From RBG-16-66-20 sp035308765 (GTDB lineage Bacteria > Pseudomonadota > Gammaproteobacteria > Burkholderiales > SG8-39), in assembly GCA_035308765.1 (NCBI GenBank), contig DATGGA010000017.1:1-12858 (forward strand): a stretch of 12,858 bases of DNA, read 5' to 3'. Position numbers and translations under genes: made by a program. Positions 1 through 5,580 of this stretch are shown here, piece by piece (position 1 is the stretch's first letter; each line of letters begins with the position of its first letter). The notes under the pieces were generated by a model. It was given only the letters and a program-made list of their open reading frames with translations. It did no database searches and was not told where the DNA came from.

Positions 1-656
1 GCAGCGAGCGCGGCTCGAGCGCGCCGGTCGGGCGCATGATGCTCAACAGTCTGGTGATGGCGCTGGTCATCGCCTGCGGCAAGATCTCGATCTCGATCAT
101 CTCCGCTTTCGCGTTCGTCTATTTCCGTTTCCCGTTCCGCCAGGCATTCTTCTGGATGATCTTCGTCACGCTGATGCTGCCGGTCGAAGTGCGCATCCTG
201 CCGACCTACAAGGTGGTCGCGGACCTCGGGCTGATCGACACGTATACCGGATTGACCCTGCCTCTCATCGCCTCCGCGACCGCGACCTTCCTGTTCCGGC
301 AGTTCTTCCTGACGATTCCGGACGAGCTGGCGGAGGCTGCGAGGATCGACGGCGCCGGGCCGATGCGCTTCTTTCGCGACGTGGTACTGCCGCTTTCGCG
401 CACCAACATCGCCGCGCTGTTCGTGATCATGTTCATCTACGGCTGGAACCAGTACCTGTGGCCGCTGCTGGTGACGACCCAGGAGAGCATGTATACGACC
501 GTGATCGGGATCAAGCGCATGATCCCCGGCGGCGACGCGGCGGCGGAATGGCACCTGATCATGGCGACCGCCATCCTGGCGATGCTGCCGCCGGCAGCGG
601 TGATCCTCCTCATGCAGAGGTGGTTCGTGAAGGGACTTGTAGAAAGCGAGAAATAA
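1..656 (+). CDS. ugpE: sn-glycerol-3-phosphate ABC transporter permease UgpE (5'-truncated by the window)
   Basis: Inner-membrane permease subunit of the UgpBAEC importer, which brings glycerol-3-phosphate and glycerophosphodiesters into the cytoplasm. The reading frame (first full codon at base 3) is open to the left edge, so the Met codons at 36 and 39 are probably internal; about 217 codons are visible against roughly 280 for the family, so some 60 N-terminal residues are missing. Visible hallmarks are hydrophobic segments with the FFWMIF and TLMLPVEVR stretch, then TGLTLPL and the ABC-permease cytoplasmic EAA loop (EAARIDGAGP, bases 333-362) that docks on the ATPase. The C-terminus QRWFVKGLVESEK matches UgpE of enterobacteria closely from memory. 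The stop overlaps the ugpC start by one base (TAATG), indicating translational coupling. Naming it UgpE rather than another carbohydrate permease is supported by ugpC and ugpQ downstream. Confidence 0.93.
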   Translation, partial: SERGSSAPVGRMMLNSLVMALVIACGKISISIISAFAFVYFRFPFRQAFFWMIFVTLMLPVEVRILPTYKVVADLGLIDTYTGLTLPLIASATATFLFRQFFLTIPDELAEAARIDGAGPMRFFRDVVLPLSRTNIAALFVIMFIYGWNQYLWPLLVTTQESMYTTVIGIKRMIPGGDAAAEWHLIMATAILAMLPPAAVILLMQRWFVKGLVESEK

Positions 657-1645
657 TGGCCGCCGTATCGCTGAAAGACGTACGCAAGAGCTACACCGCC
701 GACCTGCAGGTGATCCACGGCGTCTCGATGGAGATCGCCGACGGCGAGTTCGTGGTGATCCTCGGGCCCTCGGGCTGCGGCAAGTCGACCTTGCTGCGCA
801 TGGTGGCGGGGCTGGAGACCATCAGCGGCGGCGAAATCGTGATCGGCGGCCGCGTGGTGAACGAGCTCGAACCCAAGGACCGCGACATCGCAATGGTGTT
901 CCAGAACTACGCGCTCTATCCGCACATGAGCGTGTACGGCAACATGGCTTACGGGCTCCGCATCCAGGGACTTTCGAAGGAGGAAATTTCGGCGAGGGTG
1001 CAGAAGGCGGCGGGCATCCTGGAGCTCGGCAAGTTCCTCGACCGCAAGCCGCGCGCGCTGTCAGGCGGGCAGCGCCAGCGCGTCGCGATGGGCCGCGCGA
1101 TCGTGCGCGAGCCGGCGGTGTTCCTGTTCGACGAGCCGCTTTCCAATCTCGACGCCAAGCTGCGCGTGCAGATGCGCGCCGAACTGCAGGCGCTGCACAA
1201 GAGGCTGGGCACCACCAGCCTCTATGTGACCCACGACCAGGTCGAGGCGATGACGCTGGCGCATCGCATGATCGTGATGAACGCCGGACGCGCGGAGCAG
1301 ATCGGCGCGCCGCTCGAGGTCTACGCGAAACCTGCGACCACTTTCGTCGCCAGCTTCATCGGCTCGCCGCCGATGAACCTGATCCCGCGGGAAGGAAAAA
1401 TCCTCGGCGTGCGCCCGGAGCATCTCGCGCCTTGTGCCGCGACCGAGGCCAAGCTCACGATCGAGGTCGACCTGGTCGAGCCGCTGGGCGCCGACACGCT
1501 GATCTACGGCATGACGGGCGAGACGCGCCTCGTCGTCCGGCTTTCTTCCGCGGACCGGGTGCCGCAGGGCACGCTGCCGTTGCGCTTCGATGCGGCCAAC
1601 GCCCACTGGTTCGATCCGGCGAACGGCAAGCGAATCGGGGGATGA
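656..1645 (+). CDS. ugpC: ABC transporter ATP-binding protein UgpC, with shortened TOBE region
   Basis: ATPase that powers the Ugp importer on the cytoplasmic face of the membrane. The start at 656 is chosen because the ATG overlaps the ugpE stop (TAATG) and the protein begins MAAVSLKDVRKSY, as expected for this family; the frame runs further upstream but only inside ugpE. Motifs: Walker A GPSGCGKST (37-45), Q-loop Q83, signature LSGGQ (135-139), Walker B ending in D159-E160, D-loop SNLD (163-166) and switch H193. A TOBE-type C-terminal domain follows, with GVRPEH and a tail resembling UgpC (LIYGMTGETRLVVRL). At 329 residues it is shorter than the roughly 356 of E. coli UgpC; the missing residues lie between the NLIP and GVRPEH segments, in the first half of the regulatory domain. 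The stop overlaps the next start as ATGA. Confidence 0.94.
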   Translation: MAAVSLKDVRKSYTADLQVIHGVSMEIADGEFVVILGPSGCGKSTLLRMVAGLETISGGEIVIGGRVVNELEPKDRDIAMVFQNYALYPHMSVYGNMAYGLRIQGLSKEEISARVQKAAGILELGKFLDRKPRALSGGQRQRVAMGRAIVREPAVFLFDEPLSNLDAKLRVQMRAELQALHKRLGTTSLYVTHDQVEAMTLAHRMIVMNAGRAEQIGAPLEVYAKPATTFVASFIGSPPMNLIPREGKILGVRPEHLAPCAATEAKLTIEVDLVEPLGADTLIYGMTGETRLVVRLSSADRVPQGTLPLRFDAANAHWFDPANGKRIGG

Positions 1646-2100
1646 ACGCCCGCCTGTTGCGGCGGGGCATGGGCTGGTGGCCGCCGTTTCTCGGCGCCGG
1701 CATTCGCGTGCGCAGCTTCGCCGACGACTTCCGCGAAGCCGTGGTTGAACTGAAGCTGGGACTCTTCAACCGCAATTACGTCGGCACCCATTTCGGCGGC
1801 AGCCTGTATGCGATGACTGACCCGTTCTTCATGGTCATGCTGCTGCACAATCTCGGCAGCGACTACCTGGTGTGGGACAAATCCGGTTCGATCGAATACG
1901 TGGCGCCCGGACGCGGCACGGTATCCGCGCACTTTCGGCTGACCGAGGAGCGGATTGCGGAAATCAAGGCGCAGGCCGCGGGTGGCGAAAAGGTGTTGCC
2001 GGAATTCGCAATTGACGTGGTGGACGAGGCGGGTGGCACCGTGGCGCGGGTCCGGAAGATTCTCTATGTGCGCCTGAAGCCGAAAAAACGGACGACATGA
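1642..2100 (+). CDS. DUF4442 hotdog-fold protein (possible acyl-CoA thioesterase)
   Basis: A 152-residue protein of the DUF4442 family, which adopts the hotdog fold of acyl-CoA thioesterases. The recognisable core is FNRNYVGTHFGGSLYAMTDP (42-61), the family's central-helix segment, followed by the hydrophobic PFFMVMLL and a strand with WDKSGSIEYVAPG. There is no signal peptide or membrane helix, so it should be cytoplasmic. The start at 1642 overlaps the ugpC stop (ATGA), and a G-rich stretch lies just before it. Its own stop overlaps the ugpQ start in the same way, so it sits inside one translationally coupled operon. The substrate cannot be read from the sequence. The position suggests a link to phospholipid breakdown, for example hydrolysis of an acyl thioester, but that is inference, and DUF4442 members are also found in unrelated contexts. 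Confidence 0.8.
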   Translation: MNARLLRRGMGWWPPFLGAGIRVRSFADDFREAVVELKLGLFNRNYVGTHFGGSLYAMTDPFFMVMLLHNLGSDYLVWDKSGSIEYVAPGRGTVSAHFRLTEERIAEIKAQAAGGEKVLPEFAIDVVDEAGGTVARVRKILYVRLKPKKRTT

Positions 2101-2810
2101 GCTGGCCCTATCCCAGGATCGTCGCGCATCGCGGCGGCGGCGCGCTCGCCCCGGAAAACACGCTGGGTGCGATCCGCCTCGGCGCCTCGAAGGGCTTCAA
2201 GGCCGTGGAGTTCGACGTCATGCTGGCGGGCGACGGCACGCCGGTGATCATCCATGACGAGACGGTCGACCGCACCACGAACGGCCGCGGACGGGTTCCG
2301 GACATGACCTACGAGGAACTTTCGCGATTCGATGCCGGCAAGGGCAACCGGATCCCGAGGTACGAAGAGGCCGCGGCTGTTTGCCGGGAACTGGGCATTT
2401 GCGCGAACGTCGAAATCAAGCCGGCAAAAGGTCACGAACGGGCGACCGGCGAGGCGGTGGCGCGCATGACGCGCGAACTCTGGCGCGGTGCGCCGCTAGT
2501 GCCGCTGCTGTCGTCCTTCTCGATCGACGCGCTCGCGGCGGCCCGGGCCGTGGCGCCGGAGCTGCCGCGCGGCTATCTGGTATCGAAGATCCCGGACGAT
2601 TGGCTGGACACGATGAAGCGCCTGTATTGCGTGGCCCTGCATTGCAACTACAAATCCCTGACCGAAAAGCGGGCCGCTGAGATCCATGGCGCCGGATATT
2701 CGATCCTGCTGTGGACCGTCAATGAACCCGCAATCGCGCGGCAGATGTTCGCTTTCGGCGCTGATTGCCTGGTGACCGATGCGCTGGATCGCATCGGTCC
2801 GGACTTCTAG
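2097..2810 (+). CDS. ugpQ: Glycerophosphodiester phosphodiesterase UgpQ
   Basis: Hydrolyses glycerophosphodiesters (deacylated phospholipids) to glycerol-3-phosphate and an alcohol in the cytoplasm, using diesters delivered by the Ugp importer. The 237-residue length fits the short cytoplasmic GDPD class, and there is no signal peptide. The GDPD catalytic signature is complete: HRGGG (11-15) with catalytic His11, APENT (18-22), EFD (38-40) as metal ligands, HDETVDRTTNG (53-63) with the second catalytic His, and EIKP (106-109). The C-terminal LLWTVNEP and the FGADCLVTDALD region are typical of the family's last barrel strands. The start overlaps the DUF4442 stop (ATGA). The TAG stop abuts the stop of the convergent dehydrogenase with no base between them. 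Confidence 0.95.
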   Translation: MSWPYPRIVAHRGGGALAPENTLGAIRLGASKGFKAVEFDVMLAGDGTPVIIHDETVDRTTNGRGRVPDMTYEELSRFDAGKGNRIPRYEEAAAVCRELGICANVEIKPAKGHERATGEAVARMTRELWRGAPLVPLLSSFSIDALAAARAVAPELPRGYLVSKIPDDWLDTMKRLYCVALHCNYKSLTEKRAAEIHGAGYSILLWTVNEPAIARQMFAFGADCLVTDALDRIGPDF

Positions 2811-2814
2811 CTAG
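2807..2814. other. Palindromic double stop CTAGCTAG
   Basis: This perfect 8-base palindrome contains the TAG stop of ugpQ on the plus strand (2808-2810) and the TAG stop of the dehydrogenase on the minus strand (2811-2813). The two convergent genes therefore have no intergenic base. I see no stem followed by a T-run here, so where transcription ends from either side is unclear. Confidence 0.9.
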
Positions 2815-3545
2815 ACGCAGCGCGCGCCGTCCACCTCGATGCAGCTGCCGCTGATCATCGCGGCTTCATCGGAGGCGAGATAGAGGCAGGCGTTGGCGAC
2901 ATCCATCGGCGTGGAAAAACGGCCCAGCGGAATGGTCGCAAGGAACGCCTTCCTCGCCTCTTCGGTGATCGCGCCGCCCGCGAATTCCGCGGACAGGGCG
3001 GTATCGGGGCTGAAGACCGGGTTGACGCAATTGACGCGCACCTTGTCCGGTCCGAACTCGGCGGCCATGGACTTGCTCATCAGGATCACCGCGCCCTTGG
3101 AACTGTTGTAGACGGTGAGGCCCGGGCGCGGCCGCAGGCCCGCGGTGGAGGCGATGTTGACCAAGCAGCCGCCGCCCAGCTTGCGGAACGCCGGCAGCGC
3201 GTGGATCGCGGATAGGTAGATGCTCTTCACGTTCACGGCGTAGACCTTGTCGAATTCCGCCTCCGTGACCTCGGCGTAGGGCTTGCGCCGGTGTGTCCAG
3301 CCCGCGTTGTTGACGACAATATTCAGAGGGCCGGCCGCGGCGATCAGCCGGGCCCAGTCCGCGCTGCGGGTGACATCCGCCTGTACATAGGGTGAATCGA
3401 GTTCTTTGGCAACCCGGTTGCCATTCTTTTCGTCGATGTCGACGATAAAAACCTTGGCGCCTTCCTCCACGAAGCGCTTGGCGATGCCCGCGCCGAAGCC
3501 GCTGCCCGCACCCGTGACGATCGCGACCCTGCTCTTGAGCCTCAT
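2811..3545 (-). CDS. SDR family oxidoreductase
   Basis: Classical short-chain dehydrogenase/reductase of 244 residues. The N-terminal Rossmann motif is TGAGSGFGAG (11-20). Acidic residues D36 and D38 at the end of the second strand suggest NAD(H) rather than NADP(H). D57-V58 contacts the adenine, and NNAG (79-82) stabilises the fold. The catalytic tetrad is complete: N105, S133, Y146 and K150 (YNSSK). The C-terminus ISGSCIEVDGA is the usual end of FabG-like members. The substrate is unknown; database names such as glucose 1-dehydrogenase or 3-oxoacyl-ACP reductase would be guesses. The start at 3545 is supported by a GGGGA Shine-Dalgarno-like sequence five bases before the ATG. It lies 22 bases after the FemAB-like gene and could be cotranscribed with it, but has its own promoter candidate at 3567-3594. 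Confidence 0.92.
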   Translation of the reverse strand: MRLKSRVAIVTGAGSGFGAGIAKRFVEEGAKVFIVDIDEKNGNRVAKELDSPYVQADVTRSADWARLIAAAGPLNIVVNNAGWTHRRKPYAEVTEAEFDKVYAVNVKSIYLSAIHALPAFRKLGGGCLVNIASTAGLRPRPGLTVYNSSKGAVILMSKSMAAEFGPDKVRVNCVNPVFSPDTALSAEFAGGAITEEARKAFLATIPLGRFSTPMDVANACLYLASDEAAMISGSCIEVDGARCV

Positions 3546-3566
3546 GTTTTTCCCCGCAAAGAGTGG

Positions 3567-3594
3567 ATTATAAGAAAGGCGAGTGCTCGTTCAA
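3567..3594 (-). promoter_or_regulatory. Candidate sigma-70 promoter for the SDR gene
   Basis: On the minus strand TTGAAC (3594-3589) is followed after 16 bases by a perfect TATAAT (3572-3567). The -10 contains the TAA stop of the upstream FemAB-like gene. Transcription would start near 3560, giving a leader of about 15 bases that carries the GGGGA ribosome-binding site. The -35 matches consensus at four of six positions. This is a pattern match only. Confidence 0.45.
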
Positions 3595-4683
3595 TTCGTC
3601 GACGTAGCGCGTGATGCCGGCGCTCTCGCGTTCGAGATATTCCTCGATGGCGCGCGCGAAACGCGGATGGGCGAGCCAGTGCGCCGAATGCGTCTCGACC
3701 GGCAGCAGGCCGCGGAACAGCTTGTGCTCGCCCTGGGCGCCGCCCTCGAAGGTCTGCAGGCGGTTGGCGATGGCGAATTCGATCGCCTGGTAGTAGCAGC
3801 ATTCGAAATGCAGCAGCGGGATGTGCCCGACGGATCCCCAGTACCTGCCGAAGATCTTGTTTTCGGTGACGATATTCAGGGTGGCCGCGACCGGCTTTCC
3901 GGCGTGCTCGGCGAGGATCAGCAGCGTGTGCCGCGGCAGCGCCGCCCCCAGCCGCAGGAAGAATTCGAGGTTCAGGTAGGGACTGGAGCGGTGCGCCGAG
4001 TAGGTGCGCCGGTAGCAACGCTCGAAGAATTCCCAGTGCCGCGGCTCGATCTCGGCGCCGCGCAGCCAGCGGAAACTCACGCCCGCCTCATGCACCCGGC
4101 GCCGTTCCTGGCGGATGTTCTTGCGCCGGTGGCGGGTCATGCGTGAGAGGAAGTCGTCGAAGCCGGCGTAGTCGTCGTTGTTCCAGTGGAACTGCACCGT
4201 GCGCCTGAGCAGCATGCCCGCCGCCCGCATCAGGCCGGCCTCCGCCGCGGGCGGAAAAAGCACGTGCAGCGACGAGACCTCGCGGGCCATTTCCAGCGCG
4301 GCGGCGGCCAGGATTTTCCGGTCGGCGTCGTCCGCCGCGAGCAGGCGCGGGCCGGTGACGGGCGTGAAGGGGACGGCGCACAGCAGCTTGGGGTAGTACT
4401 CGATCCCGTGGCGCTGGTATGCGTCCGCCCAGGCCCAGTCGAAGACGTACTCGCCGTAGGAGTGCGATTTCAGGAACAGCGGCATCGCGCCGGCCAATTT
4501 ACCGGCCCGTTCCAGCAAGACAATCTGAGGACGCCAGCCGGAGCGGCTGACGGCGCAGCCGGTGTCGATCAGCGCCGACAGGAACTCGTGACTGGTGAAG
4601 GGATCGCCCGCTGAAAGCGCATTCCAGTCCGCGGCCGGCACGCCGGCGAGGGATTCGACCACTCGAAGGCGCTCAGATGCCAT
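3568..4683 (-). CDS. FemAB-like / GNAT-fold protein of the PF04339 (COG3146, DUF482) family
   Basis: A 371-residue protein of the family often labelled 'peptidoglycan biosynthesis/recognition' or GNAT N-acetyltransferase; these have a double GNAT-like fold related to FemAB aminoacyltransferases, and their biochemical activity is poorly established. Recognisable conserved segments are the N-terminal PFTSHEFLSALIDTG (28-42), HWNNDDY (166-172), the basic HRRKNIRQERRRV (185-197), GRYWGS (279-284), HFECCYYQAIEFAI (292-305), and the strongly conserved FEGGAQGEHKLFRGL (312-326) followed by SAHWLAHP (333-340). There is no signal peptide, so the protein is cytoplasmic. The start at 4683 is the only well-placed ATG and has no Shine-Dalgarno sequence; a perfect TATAAT lies six bases upstream, so the mRNA may be leaderless. 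It is divergent from glnB with a 52-base gap. Confidence 0.85.
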   Translation of the reverse strand: MASERLRVVESLAGVPAADWNALSAGDPFTSHEFLSALIDTGCAVSRSGWRPQIVLLERAGKLAGAMPLFLKSHSYGEYVFDWAWADAYQRHGIEYYPKLLCAVPFTPVTGPRLLAADDADRKILAAAALEMAREVSSLHVLFPPAAEAGLMRAAGMLLRRTVQFHWNNDDYAGFDDFLSRMTRHRRKNIRQERRRVHEAGVSFRWLRGAEIEPRHWEFFERCYRRTYSAHRSSPYLNLEFFLRLGAALPRHTLLILAEHAGKPVAATLNIVTENKIFGRYWGSVGHIPLLHFECCYYQAIEFAIANRLQTFEGGAQGEHKLFRGLLPVETHSAHWLAHPRFARAIEEYLERESAGITRYVDELNEHSPFL

Positions 4684-4689
4684 CGGGAC

Positions 4690-4695
4690 ATTATA
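4690..4695 (-). promoter_or_regulatory. -10 element TATAAT for the FemAB-like gene
   Basis: Reading the minus strand, TATAAT is followed by six bases (GTCCCG) and then the ATG at 4683. Normal -10 to +1 spacing would place the transcription start on, or within a base of, the start codon. No convincing -35 lies 16-18 bases upstream. It overlaps a plus-strand -10 candidate for glnB, so the two promoters would compete. Confidence 0.4.
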
Positions 4696-4699
4696 GAAT
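4694..4699 (+). promoter_or_regulatory. Weak -10 candidate TAGAAT for glnB
   Basis: TAGAAT matches the TATAAT consensus at five of six positions and lies 36 bases before the glnB ATG. No acceptable -35 is present at normal spacing. I also looked for a sigma-54 GG-N10-GC element upstream and found none that fits. Confidence 0.25.
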
Positions 4700-4701
4700 T
4701 A

Positions 4702-4715
4702 CGGGCAACAGCCCG
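4702..4715. repeat. Inverted repeat CGGGC-AACA-GCCCG in the glnB leader
   Basis: A perfect five-base-pair stem with a four-base spacer lies between the glnB promoter candidate and the ribosome-binding site. If the whole repeat is transcribed it would form a small hairpin seven bases ahead of the Shine-Dalgarno sequence; as DNA it could be a small operator. No T-run follows it, so it is not an intrinsic terminator. Confidence 0.4.
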
Positions 4716-4722
4716 ATCCGGC

Positions 4723-4729
4723 GGAGGAG
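4723..4729 (+). promoter_or_regulatory. Strong ribosome-binding site GGAGGAG of glnB
   Basis: GGAGGAG six bases before the ATG at 4736 is the clearest Shine-Dalgarno sequence in the window and fixes the glnB start. It contrasts with the absence of such a sequence before trxB and the FemAB-like gene. Confidence 0.8.
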
Positions 4730-4735
4730 CCCAGC

Positions 4736-5074
4736 ATGAAAAAAATCGAAGCGATCGTGAAACCGTTCAAGCTCGACGAAGTGCGCGAGGCGCTGTCGGA
4801 AGTCGGCGTCACGGGCTTGACCGTCACCGAGGTGAAGGGCTTCGGCCGGCAGAAGGGCCATACCGAGCTGTATCGCGGCGCCGAATACGTGGTCGATTTC
4901 CTGCCCAAGGTGAAGATCGAAGTCGTGGTCACCGACGGCCAGGTAGAGCCCGCGATCGAAGCGATCATCAAGTCGGCGCGCACGGGCAAGATCGGCGACG
5001 GCAAGATTTTCGTCACCTCGGTGTCGCACGTGGTGCGGATCCGCACCGGCGAAACCAACGAAGCCGCTGTCTAA
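4736..5074 (+). CDS. glnB: Nitrogen regulatory protein PII (GlnB type)
   Basis: A trimeric cytoplasmic signal protein that senses 2-oxoglutarate and ATP/ADP, is uridylylated by GlnD, and controls glutamine synthetase adenylylation and the NtrB/NtrC system. The length of 112 residues is standard. The start MKKIEAIVKPFKLDEV is the PII signature, and the T-loop KGFGRQKGHTELYRGAEYVVDFLPK has the uridylylation site Tyr51. The nucleotide-binding C-terminal motif TGKIGDGKIFV and the tail RIRTGE are intact. Asp54 after the T-loop tyrosine favours GlnB over GlnK, as does the absence of an adjacent amtB. It appears to be a single-gene unit, flanked by divergent and convergent neighbours. Its last four bases overlap the 3' end of the Smr-domain gene on the other strand. 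Confidence 0.97.
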   Translation: MKKIEAIVKPFKLDEVREALSEVGVTGLTVTEVKGFGRQKGHTELYRGAEYVVDFLPKVKIEVVVTDGQVEPAIEAIIKSARTGKIGDGKIFVTSVSHVVRIRTGETNEAAV

Positions 5075-5082
5075 CGCTTCGT
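5058..5082. terminator. Possible bidirectional terminator at the glnB/smr convergent ends
   Basis: ACGAAGC (5058-5064) pairs perfectly with GCTTCGT (5076-5082) around an 11-base loop that contains both overlapping stop codons. The plus side is followed by CTTAAG rather than a T-run, and the minus side by TGGTTTC, so it is at best a weak intrinsic terminator. Confidence 0.25.
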
Positions 5083-5580
5083 CTTAAGCAATACCAGCAG
5101 CGCGCCGCCGCCGCCGTCGTTGGCGGGCGCCTGGCAGTAGGCCAGCACTTCCTCGCGCCGCGGCAGCCATTTCCCCAGCTTGGCCTTCAGGATGCCGAGG
5201 CCCTTGCCGTGCACGATGCGCACGCAGCGCAGGCCGCGCGCGAGGCATTGCCGCAGGAATTCGGAAACCATCACCGCAGCCTGCTCGCGGGAGAGACCGT
5301 GCAGGTCGATGCCGTCCTGGATCGCCCAGTGGCCGCGGCGCAGCTTGCGCAGAGTTTCGCGCGCCATGCCTTCACGCAGGTAGCTCAGCTGCTCGCCGGT
5401 CTCCAGCGCATCCTCCACGGAGAACGAGCTGTCGAGGCTCTCGGCGAGCGCGGCGGTTTCGTCGCGTTGGCGCTGATGGGGCACGGGCGCGGGCGCGGGG
5501 GCCCGCAGCACGGCACGTTTGGCGCGCTTGAGCGGCTTTACGCCCGCCATCGCTTTGCGGAAATCATCCTGCATTTTCAC
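5071..5580 (-). CDS. Smr-domain protein (Smr/MutS2 C-terminal family)
   Basis: Small protein with a C-terminal Smr domain, a fold with DNA- or RNA-directed nuclease activity in characterised homologues. The first ~90 residues are charged and include a Pro-Ala linker (APAPAPVP, 27-34). The Smr domain follows, with DLHG (92-95), VRIVHGKG (120-127), and the glycine-rich GGGGALLVLLK near the C-terminus. A GTG at 5580 overlaps the trxB stop (GTGA), giving 169 residues; an in-frame ATG at 5574 is equally plausible, because the AGGG before the GTG would then act as a Shine-Dalgarno sequence at good spacing. Translation is probably coupled to trxB. The cellular role is not established; DNA repair and ribosome rescue both occur in this superfamily. 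The stop overlaps that of glnB by four bases (CTAA). Confidence 0.92.
   Translation of the reverse strand: MKMQDDFRKAMAGVKPLKRAKRAVLRAPAPAPVPHQRQRDETAALAESLDSSFSVEDALETGEQLSYLREGMARETLRKLRRGHWAIQDGIDLHGLSREQAAVMVSEFLRQCLARGLRCVRIVHGKGLGILKAKLGKWLPRREEVLAYCQAPANDGGGGALLVLLKTKR

Noticed and set aside
36..41. Met codons at 36 and 39 as a real ugpE start
   Set aside because: The frame continues upstream to the edge with residues APVGR before the Met, which match the internal APWGR-type segment of UgpE; the gene is simply cut by the window.
977..986. AAGGAGGAAA inside ugpC as an internal ribosome-binding site
   Set aside because: It encodes Lys-Glu-Glu in a normal helix, and no suitable in-frame start or short gene follows at proper spacing.
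2795..2835. Terminator hairpin between ugpQ and the SDR gene
   Set aside because: Only a four-base GGAC/GTCC match around a loop of over 20 bases, with no T-run; too weak to call.
4621..4735. Sigma-54 (-24/-12) promoter upstream of glnB
   Set aside because: No GG-N10-GC pair resembling TGGCAC-N5-TTGC was found; the CGGCAC near 4637 lacks the downstream half.
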